Shown here piece after piece: positions 1 through 6,075 of a DNA stretch of 7,965 bases (the stretch's first letter is position 1; the number at the start of each line of letters is the position of its first letter). The notes beneath the pieces were generated by a model. It was not told where the DNA came from, ran no database searches, and worked only from the letters and a program-made list of their open reading frames with translations. Location of the stretch: contig CABUWB010000081.1 of NCBI GenBank assembly GCA_902495025.1, forward strand, positions 1 to 7,965, in the 5' to 3' direction. Both the position numbers and the translations under genes were made by a program. This stretch comes from an uncultured Eubacteriales bacterium (GTDB lineage Bacteria > Bacillota > Clostridia > Lachnospirales > CAG-274).

Positions 1-42
1 TAAAGGCTGTTCTTTTGCAGATTAACAAGGGGGAAAATGAAA

Positions 43-858
43 ATGGAGATTAAGAAAAACATAACAACTCAAAATTGGAACTCAGGAACATTGAGCAGAA
101 TTAAATATATAGTTGTGCATTACACAGGCAATAACGGAGATACAGCTCTTGCTAACACAAACTATTTCAAAAGCTACAGAGGTGCGTCAGCTCATTACTT
201 TGTCGATGAAAGCAATATTTATCAATCCATTGAGGATAAAAATATAGCTTGGCATTGTGGAGCTAACAGCTATAAACACCCTTATTGCAGAAATAGCAAC
301 AGTATAGGTGTTGAACTGTGCTCATATATATCAAACGGCAAATATACCTTTAAGACAAAGACAGTTGACAACGCAGTATGGCTTGTTAAGCAGCTTATGG
401 CAAAGTACAACATTCCTATTACAAATGTTATCCGCCACTACGATGTCACAGGTAAAATCTGCCCGGAGCCTTATGTGCGTGATGGTAAGCTGTGGAATGA
501 TTTTAAGCATAGATTGACAGAAGAGGATAATGAAATGGTAACTAATACAAAAATAATCATCAACGGTAAGTATTACACCGTAGGTCGTATTTTAAAAGAT
601 AACAAGAACTATATCTGTCTTAAAGATTTGGAACAGGCTGGCTTTGAGGTGGGCTATGATAAGGAAACCAAAATACCTATTCTTTCAAATAAGCCAAAGG
701 AGCTTGAGTTGGTGGTTAACGATAAGATAACATCAGTTGAGGCTGTCAATATTAACGGCAATAACTTTGTGCCTATCCGAAGTTTAGCTGCTGCTACAGG
801 AGCTTTTGATGTTGATTACAAAAATGGAACAGTTACTATTAATACCAAAAAAGCATAA
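43..858 (+). CDS. N-acetylmuramoyl-L-alanine amidase (phage-type endolysin) with C-terminal stalk-like domain
   Basis: This is a peptidoglycan hydrolase of the Amidase_2 (T7 lysozyme/PGRP) family, which cleaves the bond between N-acetylmuramic acid and L-alanine. Numbering from the Met at 37, the zinc-ligand pattern is His28 (in VHYTG), His134 (in RHYD) and Cys142 (in KICPEP), with Lys140 two residues before the Cys, as in T7 lysozyme. The amidase domain spans about residues 8-160. After a short acidic linker, residues 168-273 resemble the copper-amine-oxidase-N/stalk domain (PF07833), including NNFVPIRSLAAATGA, and probably act in wall binding or as a spacer. There is no signal peptide, so export would need a holin, which fits a phage endolysin. 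The purine-rich site at 27-33 is 9 bases from the ATG at 43 but only 3 from the ATG at 37, so 43 is preferred (271 aa). A cell-wall hydrolase of a conjugative element is the less likely alternative. Confidence 0.88.
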   Translation: MEIKKNITTQNWNSGTLSRIKYIVVHYTGNNGDTALANTNYFKSYRGASAHYFVDESNIYQSIEDKNIAWHCGANSYKHPYCRNSNSIGVELCSYISNGKYTFKTKTVDNAVWLVKQLMAKYNIPITNVIRHYDVTGKICPEPYVRDGKLWNDFKHRLTEEDNEMVTNTKIIINGKYYTVGRILKDNKNYICLKDLEQAGFEVGYDKETKIPILSNKPKELELVVNDKITSVEAVNINGNNFVPIRSLAAATGAFDVDYKNGTVTINTKKA

Positions 859-887
859 AATGTTTTATTAAATTAAGTTTAAATAAC

Positions 888-917
888 TTGATTATAGACC
901 GACTCCTATGGTAAAAT
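888..917 (+). promoter_or_regulatory. Candidate sigma-A promoter for the small gene at 950
   Basis: TTGATT at 888-893 and TAAAAT at 912-917 are separated by 18 bases, matching the vegetative consensus at 4 of 6 and 5 of 6 positions. Transcription would start near 924, giving a leader of about 25 bases before the TTG start at 950. Together with the terminator at 1300-1336 this would make the small gene a one-gene transcription unit. The call rests on sequence match only. Confidence 0.45.
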
Positions 918-934
918 GTACATAACATTGTATG

Positions 935-940
935 AAGGAG
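935..940 (+). promoter_or_regulatory. Ribosome binding site deciding a TTG start
   Basis: AAGGAG lies 9 bases before TTG at 950. The in-frame ATG at 932 is upstream of this site and has no Shine-Dalgarno sequence of its own. The ATG at 941 directly abuts the site with no spacing. The site therefore favours TTG as the true start codon. Confidence 0.65.
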
Positions 941-949
941 ATGATTAAA

Positions 950-1288
950 TTGCTAAGCAATTTAGAGTGGTTTTTGAAAATGGTGAATGAAAATCCTGAC
1001 CTTCCTGTTATTCCTATTGTTAGTGATGAAGTGATTGATGATGACTTTAAGCTGATGAGCAGTAACAGATATATGGGAAGTTTAGGTGATGCCGAGATTT
1101 TGATGTATATCAAAGGCAATAAATCCATAAGTCTATATGGTGATTGCAGTTATATCGAAACTCTTGTGGATTGTGGTAAATTTACAAGAGATGAGTGTGA
1201 AAAGCTTTCTGCTGAAGAATTAGAGAACGAATATGATAATCTCCCTTGGCAAAAAGCTGTATTTGTAAAAATTGATTGGTGTGAATAA
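950..1288 (+). CDS. Small acidic protein of unknown function, phage/element-associated
   Basis: Starting at TTG, the product is 112 aa; the frame is open from an ATG at 932 (118 aa). It begins MLSNLEWFLKM and continues with NENPDLPVIPIVSDEVIDDD. Small Firmicutes phage and mobile-element proteins with a similar 'NPDLPVVPMV..EV..DD' opening are familiar from memory, but no function is known to me. Acidic residues are frequent and the C-terminal third contains an ELENEYDNLPWQKAVFV segment. There is no signal peptide, membrane segment or recognisable catalytic motif. The gene lies between the endolysin and the recombinase operon, with its own candidate promoter upstream and a strong terminator downstream, so it may be expressed independently, like a prophage accessory gene. 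Its role is not known. Confidence 0.75.
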   Translation: MLSNLEWFLKMVNENPDLPVIPIVSDEVIDDDFKLMSSNRYMGSLGDAEILMYIKGNKSISLYGDCSYIETLVDCGKFTRDECEKLSAEELENEYDNLPWQKAVFVKIDWCE

Positions 1289-1299
1289 TAATTTTATAT

Positions 1300-1336
1300 G
1301 CCTACTGAGGATTAATTTCCTTGGTAGGCTTTTTTT
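1300..1336 (+). terminator. Strong Rho-independent terminator
   Basis: An 11-bp stem pairs 1300-1310 (GCCTACTGAGG) with 1319-1329 (CCTTGGTAGGC), including two G-T wobbles, around an 8-base loop. Seven T residues follow at 1330-1336. It closes the transcription unit of the small gene ending at 1288 and insulates the recombinase operon downstream. Confidence 0.88.
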
Positions 1337-1358
1337 AGTTCTTAAAAACTGTCTTTGT

Positions 1359-1454
1359 GTCCTTTAACCATTAGAGATAAATGTGTCTTAGGGGACTTCG
1401 GATTTTCAGCTTTTCTTTTGCCTATAGACACATCAACAAAATGGAGGTGTCTAT
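1359..1454 (+). promoter_or_regulatory. Structured leader of the recombinase operon with mutually exclusive stems
   Basis: Three pairings are possible in this leader. Bases 1359-1367 can pair with 1388-1396 (9 bp, two wobbles). Bases 1381-1388 (ATGTGTCT) can pair perfectly with 1426-1433 (AGACACAT). The overlapping segment 1424-1431 (ATAGACAC) can pair perfectly with 1447-1454 (GTGTCTAT). The last stem would place the Shine-Dalgarno sequence (GGAGG, 1443-1447) in and beside a hairpin that ends one base before the ATG at 1456. The first two stems compete with each other, and the second competes with the third, so the leader could switch between an open and a closed ribosome binding site. A T-rich run at 1402-1419 follows the first stem. 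No regulator or convincing promoter could be identified. Confidence 0.4.
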
Positions 1455-1455
1455 T

Positions 1456-1707
1456 ATGATAGATGAACAAAAGCCAGATATAATGGAGAAAGAAAATAAG
1501 TCAGTTTTGGAAACAATAAAATTTGAGCCGAAACAACTATCACAATTGGAAATACAACAGGACTTTAATTACTACAAAGCACAAAAGGTCATTGCTGAAA
1601 TGCTTGAATTAGGACTTATATCTTTGTTGGAATTTAACAAACTAAGCCAATTAAACCGAGAAACTTTTTCACCTTTATTGGTAGAGATTATGCCAAAAAT
1701 TAGTTGA
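1456..1707 (+). CDS. SHOCT-like small protein preceding serine recombinases
   Basis: The product is 83 aa and lacks a signal peptide or membrane segment. The C-terminal half (roughly residues 38-75) resembles the SHOCT short helical domain, with an amphipathic helix, a 'ELGLISLLEFNKL' turn and the ending NRETFSPLLVEIMP. As I recall, similar short proteins often sit directly before paired or triple serine recombinases in clostridial mobile elements, usually annotated SHOCT-domain or hypothetical. The start was chosen because GGAGG at 1443-1447 is 8 bases upstream of ATG 1456. The frame is open back to an ATG at 1381, but that and the ATG at 1441 have weak or no binding sites. The gene is 54 bases upstream of the first recombinase on the same strand, so they are probably cotranscribed. 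Role unknown; DNA or protein binding to help recombination is an inference. Confidence 0.75.
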   Translation: MIDEQKPDIMEKENKSVLETIKFEPKQLSQLEIQQDFNYYKAQKVIAEMLELGLISLLEFNKLSQLNRETFSPLLVEIMPKIS

Positions 1708-1761
1708 TAATACACCATTTCAGAGCTAATATATGACACTACCGAAGGGAGGTGAAATTTA

Positions 1762-3315
1762 ATGAAAAAGATAACAAAAATAAATGGAATACAAAATCCT
1801 ACAGATAAAAAACTTCGTGTGGCTGCATATTGCCGAGTTTCTACTGATAGTGATGCACAGATTGAAAGTTTGGAAACACAAAAGCTTCACTATGAAAGTT
1901 ACATTGCATCACGAAATGATTGGCAGTTTGTAGATTTGTACTTTGATGAGGGTATAACAGGAACTAAAAAAGACAAGCGTCCTGAGCTAATGAGGTTAAT
2001 AAAGGATTGTGAGGCAAGGAAAATAGACTTCGTTATTACAAAGTCTATAAGCAGGTTTTCAAGAAATACCGCTGATTGCCTAGAGCTTGTCAGAAAGTTG
2101 ATTGAGCTAAACATTCCAGTTTATTTTGAAAAGGAAAATATTAATACCGGCTCTATGGAAAGTGAGTTGTTTCTTGCAATATTGAGCAGTATGGCAGAAG
2201 ATGAGTCTGTATCTATTTCAGAGAATAGCAAGTGGTCAATTAAAAAGCGTTTTCAAAACGGAACATATAAGTTAGGCTATGCACCTTATGGTTATAAGTG
2301 GGACGGCAGAAACCTTGTTATTAATCCCGAACAGGCTGAGGTTGTTAAACGGATTTTTGCCGATGCTCTTGCTGGAAAGGGTGCTTATACAATAGCAAAA
2401 GAATTAAATGCAGAAGCTGTACCATCTAAGAAATGTGGACAATGGAATTCAAGCAGTATACTCAATATCCTTTCTAATGAAAAATATACGGGTGATGTTA
2501 TTTTTCAAAAGACCTATACTGATTCAGCTTTTAATATCCGTAAGAATAACGGTTATCTTGATAAGTATTATGTATCTGACCATCATGAGGCTATTATAAG
2601 TCATGAAGATTTTGATGCAGTTTCTAAGCTTATTAATCAAAGAGCTTTTGAAAAAGGAATAAAAAGAGATAGTGAAAAATATCTAAATCACTACGCATTT
2701 TCAAACAAGATTATATGTGGTGAGTGTGGTGACAGCTTTAAACGAAGAATACATAGCAGTACACACAGTAAATATGTTGCTTGGTGCTGCAAAACTCACC
2801 TTGAGGACACAAGCAAATGTTCAATGCTTTTTATTCGGGATGATGATTTAAAGTGGGCATTTACTACTATGCTTAACAAGGTGATTTACAGCCACAAGCT
2901 AGTATTGAAACCGTATATTGAGTCAATAAAGAATAATTCAGCTGATGAAAACTTATTAAGAATACAGCACCTAGAGAGTCTTTTAACACAGAATATGGAA
3001 CAGAGAGAAACATTAACTAGGCTTTTGGCACAGGGTTACATTGACCAAGTTCTATTTAATAGTGAGAACAATGCTTTGCTTTCACAGGCTGACGAATTTC
3101 GCTCTGATATTGAAGTGTTGAACTCAAGCATAACAGGTGACAGTGCCAAAGTAAATGAGGCTGAGCAGCTTTTTAAATTTGCTGAACGAAGTGAAATGCG
3201 TACAGAGTATGATGATGTGTTGTTTAACAGATTTGTTGACCATATTCAGGTTTATTCCAGACATGAAATAGGTTTTGTTATGAAATGTGGGCTTACATTT
3301 AAGGAGATGATATAA
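1762..3315 (+). CDS. Large serine recombinase (site-specific integrase), first of the set
   Basis: This 517-aa protein is a large serine recombinase, which integrates or excises DNA through a 5'-phosphoserine intermediate. The N-terminal resolvase domain (about 18-160) has the nucleophile Ser27 in AAYCRVSTDSD, with Arg25, and Arg98/Arg101 in KSISRFSRN, matching the active-site pattern of resolvases. A Recombinase domain (PF07508-like) spans about 172-295 (YAPYGYKWDG; NILSNEKYTGDV). A zinc ribbon at about 316-355 has Cys319, Cys322, Cys342 or Cys343, and Cys353. A helical, coiled-coil-like region follows (about 395-455). Length is normal for the family. AGGGAGGTGA at 1746-1755 supports the start. 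The stop codon is immediately followed by the next gene's ATG, and the last codons contain that gene's AAGGAG, so the two are translationally coupled. It probably acts together with the recombinase at 3732-5297. Confidence 0.93.
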   Translation: MKKITKINGIQNPTDKKLRVAAYCRVSTDSDAQIESLETQKLHYESYIASRNDWQFVDLYFDEGITGTKKDKRPELMRLIKDCEARKIDFVITKSISRFSRNTADCLELVRKLIELNIPVYFEKENINTGSMESELFLAILSSMAEDESVSISENSKWSIKKRFQNGTYKLGYAPYGYKWDGRNLVINPEQAEVVKRIFADALAGKGAYTIAKELNAEAVPSKKCGQWNSSSILNILSNEKYTGDVIFQKTYTDSAFNIRKNNGYLDKYYVSDHHEAIISHEDFDAVSKLINQRAFEKGIKRDSEKYLNHYAFSNKIICGECGDSFKRRIHSSTHSKYVAWCCKTHLEDTSKCSMLFIRDDDLKWAFTTMLNKVIYSHKLVLKPYIESIKNNSADENLLRIQHLESLLTQNMEQRETLTRLLAQGYIDQVLFNSENNALLSQADEFRSDIEVLNSSITGDSAKVNEAEQLFKFAERSEMRTEYDDVLFNRFVDHIQVYSRHEIGFVMKCGLTFKEMI

Positions 3316-3732
3316 ATGGGACATACACCTTTTGGCTACAAGATTGAAAACGGCAAGGCTGTTATTGATGAGGCTTGTGCAGATAAAATCAGAAAGCTTT
3401 ATAGAAATAATCTTAATGGACTTTCTTTATCAAATGCCGCAGAGAAAGCCGGTATTGATACATACCATGGAACGGTTAAGCGTATTATCGGGAATAAGCA
3501 CTATATTGGTGACAGCTTTTATCCGGCTATCATTGATAAGGAAACTTACGAAACAGCGCAAAATGAAATTAAAAACAGGGCAATACAGCTTGGACGAAAT
3601 AAGAAATTTAAAGAGAATGCTCCAAGAAAGGTACCTACTGATTTTACCTTTGGAATTGTTGCAGAATTTTATGATAACCCAATTAAACAGGCAGAATATC
3701 TGTATAGTCTTATAGAAAGTGGGGTGAAATAA
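3316..3732 (+). CDS. Catalytic-domain-less recombinase (stand-alone Recombinase domain)
   Basis: This 138-aa protein aligns by eye with the central DNA-binding Recombinase domain of its two neighbours. It has PFGYKIENGKAVIDE (5-19), GTVKRIIGNKHYIGD (52-66) and YPAIIDKETYETAQNE (69-84). The resolvase domain, with its nucleophilic serine, and the zinc ribbon are both absent. Residues 95-138 form a basic linker and an acidic/aromatic tail (FYDNPIKQAEYLYSLIES). It is complete rather than decayed: it has its own start, AAGGAG at 3301-3306 nine bases upstream, and coupling at both ends. The ATG abuts the preceding stop and its own stop overlaps the next ATG by one base (TAATG). From memory, similar short 'recombinase' proteins occur between two full-length recombinases in other Firmicutes elements. 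A role as an accessory DNA-binding subunit or directionality factor is an inference. Confidence 0.88.
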   Translation: MGHTPFGYKIENGKAVIDEACADKIRKLYRNNLNGLSLSNAAEKAGIDTYHGTVKRIIGNKHYIGDSFYPAIIDKETYETAQNEIKNRAIQLGRNKKFKENAPRKVPTDFTFGIVAEFYDNPIKQAEYLYSLIESGVK

Positions 3733-5297
3733 TGGGAAATATTATGGTTATTCCTGCAAAAAGGAGAATAGGAAATACTGCTAATACCGAGAAATCAAAG
3801 CCTAAACTTAGGGTTGCAGCCTATTGCCGAGTTAGTACCGACAGTGATGAACAGGCTACAAGTTATGAAACTCAGGTTGAGCATTACACAGAATATATTA
3901 AGAACAATCCCGAATGGGAATTTGCAGGTATATTTGCTGATGACGGCATTAGTGGAACAAACACTAAGAAGAGAGAAGAATTTAATCGTATGATTGAAGA
4001 ATGTGAGGCCGGTAAAATTGATATGATTATTACAAAGTCAATTAGCCGATTTGCAAGAAATACACTGGATTGTTTGAAGTACATCAGACAGCTTAAAGAA
4101 AAGAATATTCCGGTGTATTTTGAAAAAGAATCAATTAATACAATGGATGCAAAGGGCGAAGTTCTTCTTACTATTATGGCATCACTTGCTCAACAGGAAT
4201 CCCAATCTTTAAGCCAAAATGTAAAACTGGGACTTCAATATCGTTATCAGCAGGGTAAGGTACAAATAAACCATAATCGTTTTCTTGGCTATACCAAGGA
4301 TAAAGATGGGAATATTATTATAGATGAAAAAGAGGCTGAAGTTGTAAAGCGTATATACAGAGAATACCTTGAAGGCTACAGTATGGATAAAATTGCAAAA
4401 GGACTTGAGGCTGATGGAATTTTAACCGGTGCAAAGAATTCTAAGTGGCATACCAGCACAATTAATAAAATTCTTAGAAATGAGAAGTACATAGGAGATG
4501 CTCTTTTACAGAAAACATACACGGTCGACTTCCTTTCAAAGAAACGAATTAAAAATAACGGCATAGTACCGCAATACTATGTTGAAAATAGCCACGAAGC
4601 CATTATTCCTAAAAATATTTATATGCGTGTGCAAGAGGAACTGGTGCGGCGAAGAGTGATTAAGGTTAGCGCAAATGGCAAAAAACGCAGTTATAGCTGT
4701 AAACATTGTTTTGCACAGATTGTTTTTTGTGGTGAGTGCGGTGAAATGTTTCGCAGAATACATTGGAATAATAGAGGTGTAAAGTCTATTGTTTGGCGTT
4801 GTATTAGCAGACTGGAGGCTACAGGACTTGAATGTCACGCAAGAACCGTCAATGAAACGGTGTTAGAGAATGTAGTGGTTCAGGCTATCAACCAGCTCCT
4901 TGGTGATAAATCTACCTATCAGGCACAGCTACAGCAAAACATAGCAAAGGTTATCCGTGACACCCAGAAAACCACAGCTGATGGGATTGACGAACAGCTC
5001 ATGGAACTCCAGAAGGAGCTTCTCCAAAAGGCTAATAACAAGGAAGCCTATGATGAGATTGCCGACCAGATTTTCAAGCTCCGTGAACAACGCCAGCAGT
5101 GCACCGTTGACACCGCCGCCAGAGATGCACAGATTGCTAGAATTACCGAACTGCAGGATTTTATTAAGGGACAGACTACAGACCTGACAGACTTTGATGA
5201 CACCTTGGTAAAACGCTGGCTAAAGCAGATAACCGTCTGGGAAGACCACTTTACAGTAGAGCTTAAATCCGGACTCAGTATTGATATTGAAGGGTAA
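3732..5297 (+). CDS. Large serine recombinase (site-specific integrase), last of the set
   Basis: This 521-aa large serine recombinase is paralogous to the one at 1762. The resolvase domain (about 26-170) carries nucleophile Ser35 in AAYCRVSTDSD, Arg33, and Arg106/Arg109 in KSISRFARN. The Recombinase domain is at about 183-305 (NHNRFLGYTKD; ILRNEKYIGDALLQ; NSHEAIIPKNIY). The zinc ribbon at about 330-370 has Cys333, Cys336, Cys357 and Cys368, with an extra CKHC at 323-326. A Gln/Glu-rich coiled coil covers about 395-480. GC rises within the gene: a hand count gives about 36% for 4321-4500 but about 51% for 4961-5140, so the coiled-coil region may have been acquired by recombination with a homologue. 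The start overlaps the preceding stop by one base, with GGGGTG just upstream. It is the last gene of the operon and ends 20 bases before a terminator hairpin. Confidence 0.93.
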   Translation: MGNIMVIPAKRRIGNTANTEKSKPKLRVAAYCRVSTDSDEQATSYETQVEHYTEYIKNNPEWEFAGIFADDGISGTNTKKREEFNRMIEECEAGKIDMIITKSISRFARNTLDCLKYIRQLKEKNIPVYFEKESINTMDAKGEVLLTIMASLAQQESQSLSQNVKLGLQYRYQQGKVQINHNRFLGYTKDKDGNIIIDEKEAEVVKRIYREYLEGYSMDKIAKGLEADGILTGAKNSKWHTSTINKILRNEKYIGDALLQKTYTVDFLSKKRIKNNGIVPQYYVENSHEAIIPKNIYMRVQEELVRRRVIKVSANGKKRSYSCKHCFAQIVFCGECGEMFRRIHWNNRGVKSIVWRCISRLEATGLECHARTVNETVLENVVVQAINQLLGDKSTYQAQLQQNIAKVIRDTQKTTADGIDEQLMELQKELLQKANNKEAYDEIADQIFKLREQRQQCTVDTAARDAQIARITELQDFIKGQTTDLTDFDDTLVKRWLKQITVWEDHFTVELKSGLSIDIEG

Positions 5298-5316
5298 TGC
5301 CTATAGATGCAAAAAG

Positions 5317-5365
5317 GCACCTCGTCACTGGGGCATATTTGGTGGTGAGGTGCTTTGTTTTATTA
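5317..5365 (+). terminator. Rho-independent terminator after the recombinase operon
   Basis: GCACCTCGTCAC at 5317-5328 can pair with GTGGTGAGGTGC at 5342-5353 as a 12-bp stem with two wobbles. The run TTTGTTTTATT follows at 5354-5364. It lies 20 bases after the last recombinase stop and separates it from the convergent immunity-like gene that ends at 5389. Confidence 0.8.
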
Positions 5366-5388
5366 TACAAACTGGAATTGTCACTGTG

Positions 5389-5787
5389 TCATAAATTCCG
5401 CAATTCATTTATGAAAGAATGAAATACAGTCTGGTCAGTCATAAATTCAAATTGCAAGGAATGGCTCATTGCATTTCCATATACCAAACCAGATATTTTA
5501 ATGTGCCCAAGCTTATCTCCTTTAAAACTGATTTTTCCGCCGTATCCTATTTCATAAAGAATTGCTTCATTTGTTTTGAAAAGTATCAAATCGTTTAACT
5601 GCTCAATGAACTTCTTCCATTCTTTGTAGTCATATTCGCAGCCGTCTGCCAGCCCTGAAAACACTCCGGATATAATTCTGATGTTAAAAGTACAATTATA
5701 GGGATTTCCAGCCATTTCATCTTCAATGTAGTGATGAAAATCTATTATTTCAATTAAATTGCCACAGTATTCTAGTTTTGCTTTCAT
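5389..5787 (-). CDS. WapI-family-like immunity protein (orphan)
   Basis: The product is 132 aa, soluble, with no signal peptide or membrane segment. Its layout resembles the WapI-type immunity proteins that neutralise contact-dependent or polymorphic toxins. It has an N-terminal beta-rich part (YNCTFNIRIISGVFSG), a helix with DYKEWKKFIEQLNDL, and then two strands ending in GHIKISGLVYGN and HSLQFEFMTDQTVFHSFI. The resemblance is from memory of the family pattern and is not a search result. The start is ATG 5787, because GGAGG at 5800-5796 lies 8 bases before it, while the in-frame ATG at 5802 has no binding site. No toxin gene is adjacent in the window, so this would be an orphan immunity gene. 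GC is about 32% by hand count, like the element and unlike rlmD, which suggests cargo rather than a host gene. A candidate promoter is at 5852-5880. Confidence 0.65.
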   Translation of the reverse strand: MKAKLEYCGNLIEIIDFHHYIEDEMAGNPYNCTFNIRIISGVFSGLADGCEYDYKEWKKFIEQLNDLILFKTNEAILYEIGYGGKISFKGDKLGHIKISGLVYGNAMSHSLQFEFMTDQTVFHSFINELRNL

Positions 5788-5791
5788 TGGT

Positions 5792-5800
5792 TCACCCTCC
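5792..5800 (-). promoter_or_regulatory. Ribosome binding site of the immunity-like gene
   Basis: GGAGGGTGA on the minus strand ends a suitable distance before ATG 5787: the GGAGG core has 8 spacer bases. It overlaps the codons that would follow the alternative ATG at 5802, so it selects the downstream start. Confidence 0.65.
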
Positions 5801-5851
5801 ATAAATTCTGATTTAACAATTTATTTATCACTAACATCTAAACCACAGCCT

Positions 5852-5880
5852 AACATACCCTAAACAGTTGAGTGTGCCAA
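5852..5880 (-). promoter_or_regulatory. Candidate sigma-A promoter of the immunity-like gene
   Basis: On the minus strand TTGGCA (5880-5875) and TATGTT (5857-5852) are 17 bases apart, matching the consensus hexamers at 5 of 6 and 4 of 6 positions. Transcription would start near 5845, about 58 bases before ATG 5787. This makes the immunity-like gene a likely single-gene unit expressed independently of the recombinase operon. Confidence 0.5.
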
Positions 5881-6043
5881 AATGCTGTTAAACTTTGACA
5901 TCAAAATCACTAACTACCAAAATCTATATTAGTGACACAACCCTTGACATCTTTTTTGCTGCCAAAAACATAAGTCAATTTTTGTTAGTAGATATGTTCC
6001 TATAAAAGAAAACGAGTATTTTATGATAAAAATCATATTTTCT

Positions 6044-6068
6044 GAAAACCCCTTAAATAAAGGCTTTC
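6044..6068 (-). terminator. Weak candidate terminator after rlmD
   Basis: On the minus strand GAAAGCCTT and AAGGGGTTTTC pair as 4 bp plus 5 bp with a two-base bulge around a TATTT loop, starting 8 bases after the rlmD stop. No T run follows directly; the nearest T stretch is about 10 bases on. It is a poor terminator by itself. Confidence 0.3.
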
Positions 6069-6075
6069 TCACGCA

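Larger units (their letters stand above)
5803..6075. other. AT-rich intergenic region with short-repeat cluster; probable element/host junction zone
   Basis: I see no credible gene here. TTGACATC occurs at 5895-5902 and 5944-5951, and again at 6090-6097 inside the last codons of rlmD. The last two share CCTTGACATC, and the first and third share TTGACATCAA. ATCACTAAC occurs at 5827-5835 and 5906-5914. TCACTAA at 5907-5913 faces its inverted copy TTAGTGA at 5929-5935. A small AT hairpin (TATGAT/ATCATA) lies at 6022-6037. The zone divides AT-rich element-like genes from GC-richer host genes, so the att site probably lies in or next to it. The repeats could be recombinase or accessory-factor binding sites. 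This is an inference; the other end of the element is needed to define the core. Confidence 0.4.

Noticed and set aside
1..36. End of an upstream gene
   Set aside because: Too little sequence is visible to fix a frame or a stop codon.
892..1128. 78-aa open frame on the minus strand
   Set aside because: It is antisense to the small gene at 950 and shows no start signals or recognisable protein features.
1381..1455. Upstream in-frame extension of the SHOCT-like gene
   Set aside because: The extension is poorly supported by binding sites, and a well-spaced GGAGG selects ATG 1456. The upstream ATG was kept only as a possible leader-peptide start.
3332..3715. 127-aa open frame overlapping the short recombinase in another frame
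   Set aside because: The other frame encodes clear Recombinase-domain motifs with translational coupling on both sides.
5944..5974. Plus-strand promoter starting with TTGACA
   Set aside because: The -35 match is perfect, but the possible -10 (CATAAG, 19-base spacing) is poor and only antisense rlmD lies downstream.
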